37,062 bases of DNA from positions 1-37,062 of the forward strand of contig CAYRDY010000012.1 in assembly GCA_964423195.1 (NCBI GenBank), in the 5' to 3' direction. The DNA comes from CAKRHR01 sp964423195 (GTDB taxonomy: Bacteria > Bacillota > Clostridia > Lachnospirales > Lachnospiraceae). Made by a program: the position numbers and the translations under genes. The notes under the pieces were generated by a model. The model was not told where the DNA came from. It worked only from the letters and a program-made list of their open reading frames with translations, and made no database searches. Numbering within the stretch: the first letter of the stretch is position 1; the number at the start of each line of letters is the position of its first letter. Shown here piece by piece: positions 31,947-37,062 of this stretch.

Positions 31947-32888
31947 TTGGATGTCAGCCAGGGGATCAATTATCCGACGGATCAGGAGATCGTGATGGAT
32001 GAGGCGTTTTACGGGAGAGTGATCCAAAATCTGACAGATCATCTGCGGGGAATCTCGCTGCGGGAGGAGTATGTCAATTCTCTGCTCTCCGTGATGGAGG
32101 CCAACCTGTCATATATTCCTTCATCCACCTCGATGCGGGAGCAGGCGGATATATCGCTGTACGATCATGTGAAGCTGGCGCTGGCGGTTGCCCAGGAAAT
32201 ACCCTCGGCATATACGGCCAAATATTTGCCGATCCTGCAGATAGCGGCACACCGGCTGCTCCTGGATTTTGTGGAAGTTGACAAAATCCAAAGTCGGGAG
32301 GATTTTAATTGTATTCCGGTGAGAAGTGGCAATTATCGCAAATATTTTGAGTATGCTCTGAATCTGCAGATCAAGTTGAGCCGAAAAGAGTATGCCGATT
32401 TTATCCGCGCGATCACGCCGCTGATCGTCGATCTCTTTGAAGTCGTCTTGAAATATCAGTGCCGCATAGATATTGATGATTACTGTAGAATCGATGAGAA
32501 GGGTGTCAGGAAATGGAGCGAAAAGAAACTGAGGGGAACAGAAATATTAAGTGTTCTGAATGAATCTTATCCAAATGGGTTTAGCTATTCCGTGATATCT
32601 TCGCATCATCTGAAGATTCTGCTTGATCATTATTCTGATGATCCTGCGCTGAAATCGCTGGTCGATACTCTCAGAGGTGTGGAATCCGATATCCGAAATC
32701 TCGCCGCGCATGAGATTGTCTCAATCACAGACGCGAAGATCAAGAAACTCACGGGATTTGACGGCGCGCAGATCATGGACAGAATCAAGAAAATGTTTGC
32801 TTACATCGGATTGAAGATAGACGCCAGGTGGTGGCATTCTTATGACGATATGAACGAGGAGATACTTGAGCGGATGAGTAGAAACTGA
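31947..32888 (+). pseudogene. Chimeric remnant: Cas10/Csm1 segment joined to the Csm6 HEPN domain
   Basis: The frame is open for 313 residues (first ATG at 31995). Residues 1 to about 85 resemble the Csm1/Cas10 region after the HD domain: L-D-V-S-Q-G-I-N-Y-P-T, then S-L-L-S-V-M-E-A and P-S-S-T-S with D-I-S-L-Y-D-H-V-K-L. From about residue 90 the sequence switches to the C-terminal half of Csm6, including F-E-Y-A-L-N-L-Q-I-K-L and the HEPN ribonuclease motif R-N-L-A-A-H (R-x4-H), then S-Y-D-D-M-N near the end. The cas10 Palm/GGDD part, csm2-csm5 and the Csm6 CARF sensor are missing, so a large in-frame deletion is inferred, with its junction near 32200. Upstream, another frame (31801-31946, ending H-F-Y-E-A-P-G-S-R) runs into this one through a +1 shift and may be more cas10. 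No CRISPR array or other cas gene is in the window. Family assignment is from memory of Lachnospiraceae Csm1 and Csm6. Confidence 0.7.
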
Positions 32889-32899
32889 GGGTGAGCGTG

Positions 32900-33688
32900 A
32901 TGATTTATTCTGAAAATGCGGACAAGCAGTATCATCTCCAGGTCGGGAGAGGCGATGTCGGGCGCTATGTGATTTTGCCGGGCGATCCGAAGCGGTGCGC
33001 GAAGATTGCGAAATATTTTGACCGCGCGGAGCTGGTCGCGGACAGCAGGGAGTTTGTGACCTATACCGGGGAGTTGGACGGCGTAAAGGTGAGCGTGACA
33101 TCGACCGGTATCGGCGGGCCGTCGGCGGCCATCGCCATGGAGGAACTGGTGATGTCGGGGGCGGATACCTTTATCCGCGTCGGCACCTGCGGCGGAATGC
33201 AGACGGAGGTGATGAGCGGCGATCTCGTGATTGCCAGCGGCGCCATCCGTATGGAGGGGACGAGCAGGGAGTACGCGCCGGTCGAGTTCCCTGCGGTCGC
33301 CGATATTGAGGTGGTCAACGCGCTGATCGGCGCGGCAAAAAAACTGAGGCAGCCGTACCATGTCGGCGTTGTGCAGAGCAAGGATTCCTTCTATGGGCAG
33401 CATTCGCCGGAGATCAAGCCGGTCAGCTACGAACTGATGAATCAGTGGGAGGCCTGGAAACGTCTGGGATGTCTGGCATCCGAGATGGAATCGGCGGCAC
33501 TGTTTGTCGTGGCGAGCAGCCTGAGGGTGCGCGTCGGCTCCTGTTTTCTGGTGATGGCCAATCAGGAGCGGGAGAAAGCCGGGCTTGACAATCCGGTGGT
33601 CCGCGATACGGATATGGCCGTTCGGGTGGCTGTGCAGGCGCTCCGCACCCTGATTGCACAGGATCAGAATAAAGGGGGCGCAATATGA
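32900..33688 (+). CDS. udp: Uridine phosphorylase
   Basis: 262 residues. It cleaves uridine with phosphate to uracil and ribose 1-phosphate. V-I-L-P-G-D-P-x-R is near the N-terminus and S-T-G-I-G-G-P-S-A-A near residue 65. F-I-R-V-G-T-C-G-G and the M-E-S-A-A-L-F segment (ribose-binding Glu) follow the NP-I nucleoside phosphorylase family. ATG 32900 has GAGGG at 8 nt; GTG 32891 abuts the site. The start lies 11 nt after the Cas10-Csm6 remnant. The gene overlaps cdd by ATGA. Confidence 0.93.
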   Translation: MIYSENADKQYHLQVGRGDVGRYVILPGDPKRCAKIAKYFDRAELVADSREFVTYTGELDGVKVSVTSTGIGGPSAAIAMEELVMSGADTFIRVGTCGGMQTEVMSGDLVIASGAIRMEGTSREYAPVEFPAVADIEVVNALIGAAKKLRQPYHVGVVQSKDSFYGQHSPEIKPVSYELMNQWEAWKRLGCLASEMESAALFVVASSLRVRVGSCFLVMANQEREKAGLDNPVVRDTDMAVRVAVQALRTLIAQDQNKGGAI

Positions 33689-34137
33689 CAGAAGAATTGA
33701 ATCAGCGTCCGCTCTCCGAGACACAGATTTCTGATCTGATCGGCGCGGCCGTGCGGCAGCTGGCATTTGCCTATGCGCCGTACTCACATTTTACGGTCGG
33801 GGCGGCGCTGCTCGCGGAAAGCGGAAAAGTTTACACAGGCTGTAATATTGAAAATGCAGCGTACACGCCGAGCAACTGCGCGGAGCGGACGGCGTTTTTC
33901 AAGGCTGTCAGCGAGGGCGAGCGTCGGTTTCGGGCGATCTGCGTTGTGGGCGGGCCGAATGGGACGCTAAAGGATTTTACGCCGCCGTGCGGTGTGTGCC
34001 GGCAGGTGATGGCGGAGTTTTGCGACGCGCGGGCGTTTGAGATTATTCTGGCGGTCAGCGAAGAAAAATATCAGGTCTTCAAATTAGAAGAGCTGCTTCC
34101 GATGGGATTTGGGATGGGAAACATAAGAGATGAATAA
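33685..34137 (+). CDS. cdd: Cytidine deaminase
   Basis: 150 residues. It deaminates cytidine and deoxycytidine to uridine, feeding Udp. Zinc ligands and the proton-shuttle Glu are in N-C-A-E-R-T-A (near residue 70) and P-P-C-G-V-C-R-Q (near residue 105); F-T-V-G-A-A-L precedes them. Translation starts in the ATGA overlap with udp, behind AAGGGGG. It overlaps the next gene by 8 nt, forming a tight salvage operon. Confidence 0.95.
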   Translation: MTEELNQRPLSETQISDLIGAAVRQLAFAYAPYSHFTVGAALLAESGKVYTGCNIENAAYTPSNCAERTAFFKAVSEGERRFRAICVVGGPNGTLKDFTPPCGVCRQVMAEFCDARAFEIILAVSEEKYQVFKLEELLPMGFGMGNIRDE

Positions 34138-35008
34138 GGTTTATGAGAAGAATTCTGTTTTTGATCAGCTGATGGCATGTCTGAAGAGCGTGCGCGAAAA
34201 GACGGGTTTCAAGCCGGAGATCGGGCTGATTCTGGGTTCCGGCCTCGGCGATTACGCGGATGATATCGATGTGGTGCAGGCCATTGATTACGCGGAGATT
34301 GAGGGATTTCCAGTGTCCACCGTGAAGGGGCACAGAGGGCGGCTGATCCTCGGCTATGCGGCGGGATGGCCGGTGGTGGCCATGCAGGGTCGTGTGCATT
34401 ATTATGAGGGATATGCGATGTCGGATGTCGTCCTGCCGACGCGGCTGATGGGGCTTCTGGGGATCAAAGTGCTGATCCTGACCAACGCGGCGGGCGGCGT
34501 CAACGAGGCATTCTCGGCGGGTGATTTTATGATGATCACAGATCACATAGCGACCGCCGTGCCGAATCCGCTGATCGGCGCGAATTTAGACGCGCTTGGG
34601 CCGAGATTTCCGGATATGAGTGAGATTTACAGTGTGCGCCTGCAAAATGTCATGCGCTCCGCGGCCGCGGCGTGCGGGACAGAGCTGAGAGAGGGCGTCT
34701 ATATGCAGCTGACCGGACCGAGCTATGAGACGCCGGCCGAGATCAGAATGTGCAGAGCTCTGGGCGCCGATGCCGTGGGAATGAGCACTGCCTGCGAGGC
34801 GATCGCGGCCCGCCACATGGGGATTGAAGTGTGCGGCATTTCCTGCATTACCAATATGGCGGCCGGGATTTCAAAGCGGCAGCTCAGCCACGCCGAGGTG
34901 CAGGAGACGGCGGATCAGGTTTCAGCCGCGTTCAAAGCGCTGGTGACGGCGGTGATCGGGAAGTTGGGCAACGGAGCAATCCGGAGGGTTTCCATGCATA
35001 TTGATTAG
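34130..35008 (+). CDS. punA: Purine nucleoside phosphorylase (PunA/DeoD-II type)
   Basis: 292 residues. It releases purine bases from inosine and guanosine with phosphate. L-G-S-G-L-G near residue 35 and G-H-R-G-R near residue 67 bind phosphate. L-T-N-A-A-G-G-V-N near residue 120 and G-A-D-A-V-G-M-S-T near residue 215 bind the base and ribose. This is the trimeric, high-molecular-weight mammalian-like class rather than the hexameric DeoD. The start is inside cdd. It ends 16 nt before the aldo/keto reductase gene. Confidence 0.94.
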   Translation: MNKVYEKNSVFDQLMACLKSVREKTGFKPEIGLILGSGLGDYADDIDVVQAIDYAEIEGFPVSTVKGHRGRLILGYAAGWPVVAMQGRVHYYEGYAMSDVVLPTRLMGLLGIKVLILTNAAGGVNEAFSAGDFMMITDHIATAVPNPLIGANLDALGPRFPDMSEIYSVRLQNVMRSAAAACGTELREGVYMQLTGPSYETPAEIRMCRALGADAVGMSTACEAIAARHMGIEVCGISCITNMAAGISKRQLSHAEVQETADQVSAAFKALVTAVIGKLGNGAIRRVSMHID

Positions 35009-35024
35009 AATGGAGGAATGATTG

Positions 35025-36143
35025 ATGGCATATTTAGGTGAGGACATTAAGAAGCTCGGTTTTGGGCTGATGCGTCTGCCAAAGAAGGGCGATGCATTCG
35101 ACATTGAGCAGATCAAACAGATGGTGGACGCCTTTATGGCGGCCGGATTTACCTATTTTGACACGGCGTGGGCCTATGCCGGCAGTGAGGACGCGATTCG
35201 TCAGGCGCTGGTGGAGCGCTATCCGCGGGATAAGTTTTTGCTTGCGACAAAAAACGCGGCATGGATTGACTGCAAGACCAGGGAGGATGCCATCGCCCAG
35301 TTTGAGACATCGCTCAGGCAGACCGGCGCGGGTTATTTTGATTTTTACCTGCTGCACAATCTGGGCGTGGGAAGGACAGAGTATTTCGATCAATTTGATA
35401 TGTGGAATTTCGTCATACAGAAGAAACGCGAGGGCCTGATCAGGCATATCGGTTTTTCGTTCCACTCGACGCCTGAGGAATTGGAAGAAATTCTGAAGGC
35501 GCATCCGGAGGTGGAGTTTGTGCAGCTGCAGATCAATTATGCCGACTGGGAGAGCCCGTCCGTTCAGTCGCGGGCTTGCTATGAGATGGCAAGGAAATAC
35601 GGCAAATCTGTGGTCATCATGGAGCCGGTCAAGGGCGGTCTGCTTGCAAATCCGCCGAAACCGGTGGCTGACGTCTTCAAGGCGGCGGATCCGAAGGCAT
35701 CCTGCGCGTCGTGGGCCATTCGCTTCGCGGCTGACCTTGACGGGGTGATCACGGTGCTCTCAGGCATGAGCACGCTGGATCAGATGAAGGATAATCTGTC
35801 CTATATGAAAGATTTCAACGGACTTTCAGACGGGGAAAAAGAGGTCTTGAATCGCGCCAGAGAGGCGATGAATAGGATACCGCTGATCCCGTGTACAACC
35901 TGTAATTACTGTGCGAAAGTCTGCCCGAACGAGATCGGCATTTCCGGTTCTTTCGCGGTGATGAATATGCTGACGCTTTACGGGAATAAGGAAGCCGCGG
36001 CGGGAGAAATGGTATGGCAGATCGACAGACAGGGCAGGAAGAGAGCCTCCGAGTGCGTTCAGTGCGGCCGGTGTGAGGAGGTCTGTCCGCAGCACATCAG
36101 CATCAGAGAGGAACTGCAGAAAGTTCGCGAGGCATTCGCGTGA
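35025..36143 (+). CDS. Aldo/keto reductase with C-terminal ferredoxin domain
   Basis: 372 residues. The N-terminal TIM barrel (about 1-275) has G-F-G-L-M-R-L-P at the start, F-D-T-A-W-A-Y near residue 45 with the catalytic Tyr, and Y-L-L-H-N near residue 108. The C-terminal 100 residues carry two [4Fe-4S] motifs: C-T-T-C-N-Y-C-A-K-V-C-P near residue 291 and C-V-Q-C-G-R-C-E-E-V-C-P near residue 345. This group of predicted oxidoreductases is common in anaerobes; its substrate is unknown, and the clusters suggest ferredoxin-linked electron transfer rather than simple NADPH use. GGAGG at 8-nt spacing fixes ATG 35025. Confidence 0.9.
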   Translation: MAYLGEDIKKLGFGLMRLPKKGDAFDIEQIKQMVDAFMAAGFTYFDTAWAYAGSEDAIRQALVERYPRDKFLLATKNAAWIDCKTREDAIAQFETSLRQTGAGYFDFYLLHNLGVGRTEYFDQFDMWNFVIQKKREGLIRHIGFSFHSTPEELEEILKAHPEVEFVQLQINYADWESPSVQSRACYEMARKYGKSVVIMEPVKGGLLANPPKPVADVFKAADPKASCASWAIRFAADLDGVITVLSGMSTLDQMKDNLSYMKDFNGLSDGEKEVLNRAREAMNRIPLIPCTTCNYCAKVCPNEIGISGSFAVMNMLTLYGNKEAAAGEMVWQIDRQGRKRASECVQCGRCEEVCPQHISIREELQKVREAFA

Positions 36144-36177
36144 TGTCTGACAGGGCTGCTCATTGCGAAAGCGCCCG

Positions 36178-36273
36178 CATCGCGCGGACCGGGGAAATAA
36201 ACAGCAAATACGTCTGCGCTGTGCGGGCAGGGAAAGTGACCGCTGGAAGTGTCAACATCGCGCGGGTCGGGGA
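36178..36273 (+). repeat. 18-bp direct repeat before the CAT-like gene
   Basis: CATCGCGCGGACCGGGGA (36178-36195) and CATCGCGCGGGTCGGGGA (36256-36273) match at 16 of 18 positions, 78 bp apart. The second copy supplies most of the ribosome binding site of the next gene. Confidence 0.7.
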
Positions 36274-36278
36274 GAGTG

Positions 36279-36926
36279 ATGGCGATGAGATGGATTGATC
36301 CGGAGACGTGGGAGAGGAAAGCACTGTTGGAAAAGTATGCCGACTATATGTTTCCTTATATTAACATCGGCGCAGAGATTGATGTGACGGGTCTGTATCA
36401 TTTTGCGAAGGATAACGGTCTGTCTTTCTATCTCGCGATGATACATACAGTGACAAAGCTGGCCCTGCAGACCAAAAATTTCAGGTATCGGATCATCGAC
36501 GGGAAACCGGCCTACTGCGAGACGATTACCCCGGTGTTTACCTATCTGCCGAAGGGCGAGGAACAATTCTATCTGGTGGCGCAGCCCTTCGAGGAAGATA
36601 TCATCAGCTTTTGCAGGAAGGGAAAGGCGAGAGCGGAGGAATTGGCTGCGAGGGGCGAACATTCACTGATGTACGGGGAAAATGAGGTGGAGATCCTGTA
36701 TATTTCATGCATTCCGTGGATCCGCTATACGCATTTTATCCGCACCATCGAGGTGGGCGGCAAGGACAATGTTCCGCGGATTTCCTGGGGGAAATATTCC
36801 GCGGATGGTCACGGCAGGGTGACGATGCCGTTCTCCGTGCAGGTGCATCACGCGCTGATGGACGGCTATCATGTCGGCATGTATTTTGAGCGGCTGGAGG
36901 CGGAGACAAGCCGATGGCAGAACTGA
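36279..36926 (+). CDS. Chloramphenicol acetyltransferase-like (CatA family) protein
   Basis: 215 residues, the size of type A CAT monomers, which act as trimers. The catalytic motif H-H-A-L-M-D-G-Y-H lies near residue 190, and S-F-Y-L-A-M-I-H near residue 50 and W-I-R-Y-T-H-F near 150 follow the family. It would transfer acetyl from acetyl-CoA to a hydroxyl. Many chromosomal members in Clostridia do not confer chloramphenicol resistance, so the substrate is open. GGGGAG (36269-36274) is compatible with ATG 36279 or 36285. Confidence 0.82.
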   Translation: MAMRWIDPETWERKALLEKYADYMFPYINIGAEIDVTGLYHFAKDNGLSFYLAMIHTVTKLALQTKNFRYRIIDGKPAYCETITPVFTYLPKGEEQFYLVAQPFEEDIISFCRKGKARAEELAARGEHSLMYGENEVEILYISCIPWIRYTHFIRTIEVGGKDNVPRISWGKYSADGHGRVTMPFSVQVHHALMDGYHVGMYFERLEAETSRWQN

Positions 36927-36989
36927 TTGATATTTATGAACAGCGGCAAAATTTCGGCAAAAATTTTTTAATATAAAATAAATAAAGCC

Positions 36990-37019
36990 TTGACAAACGG
37001 CCCGTCGGTGTGATATATT
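36990..37019 (+). promoter_or_regulatory. Promoter of the tRNA-Ser gene
   Basis: TTGACA (36990-36995), an 18-nt spacer and TATATT (37014-37019) precede the tRNA by about 15 nt, a typical short leader. Confidence 0.85.
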
Positions 37020-37034
37020 TTTATGCGTCGCTGA

Positions 37035-37062
37035 GGAGAGATATCGAAGTGGTCATAACGAG
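37035..37062 (+). tRNA. tRNA-Ser, 5' 28 nt (continues beyond window)
   Basis: GGAGAGA forms the 5' acceptor strand, TA follows as positions 8-9, and the D arm reads TCG-(AAGTGGTCATAA)-CGA. This matches the start of clostridial tRNA-Ser genes; the anticodon lies outside the window, so the amino acid is inferred. Confidence 0.8.

Overview
The window looks like a chromosomal contig or scaffold of an anaerobic Firmicute, class Clostridia, most likely Lachnospiraceae. The grounds are the gene order murB-rapZ-whiA-HPr/Crh and dnaE-pfkA, strong AGGAGG-type ribosome binding sites, a small conserved gene next to coaX that I know only from Lachnospiraceae, and oxygen-sensitive enzymes. Base composition is fairly GC-rich. 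Three runs of N (1882-1981, 14510-14519, 20187-20286) show that it is scaffolded. Every confident protein gene is on the + strand; the many minus-strand ORFs are shadows.

Layout. 1-1155: 3' part of a type IV pilin-like gene, then a terminator and a structured intergenic region. 1637-9221: housekeeping block (murB, cut by a gap; rapZ; whiA; a Crh-like HPr with Glu at position 15; a hotdog thioesterase; dnaE; pfkA). 9450-12331: Ktr/Trk potassium uptake pair and an rRNA methyltransferase. 12486-17451: argF, birA, a small conserved protein, coaX, dusB and greA, ending in a strong terminator. 17519-30940: glycyl-radical-enzyme bacterial microcompartment (BMC) locus behind a consensus promoter flanked by repeated TGTGGA sites. 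30912-32888: a SpoU methyltransferase, then a degenerate ORF that joins part of cas10/csm1 to the C-terminal HEPN part of csm6. 32900-36926: nucleoside salvage (udp, cdd, punA), a ferredoxin-containing aldo/keto reductase and a CAT-like acetyltransferase. 37035-37062: the start of a tRNA-Ser.

The BMC locus encodes a B12-independent 1,2-propanediol dehydratase (glycyl radical enzyme) and its radical-SAM activase. It also has a class II (fuculose-phosphate-type) aldolase, a CoA-acylating aldehyde dehydrogenase, a zinc alcohol dehydrogenase, PduL phosphotransacylase, a PduS/RnfC-like flavin/Fe-S protein, a EutP-like GTPase, six BMC-domain shell proteins and a DeoR regulator. This matches the fucose/rhamnose (GRM5-like) type known from Clostridium phytofermentans and Roseburia inulinivorans. 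The inferred pathway is deoxyhexulose-1-phosphate to DHAP plus lactaldehyde, to 1,2-propanediol, to propionaldehyde, then to propanol or propionyl-CoA and propionyl-phosphate. Aldolase, aldehyde dehydrogenase, alcohol dehydrogenase and PduL each carry a terminal amphipathic helix like an encapsulation peptide. No pentameric vertex protein is visible, though one could lie in the sequence gap.

The features most worth a second look are the Cas10-Csm6 relic, a 41-bp hairpin-plus-RBS leader shared by dnaE and ktrA, the operator array at the BMC promoter, the activase without its usual ferredoxin insert, the cysteine-rich tail of the aldolase, and a recurrent pattern of short tandem duplications at gene 3' ends and in intergenic DNA.
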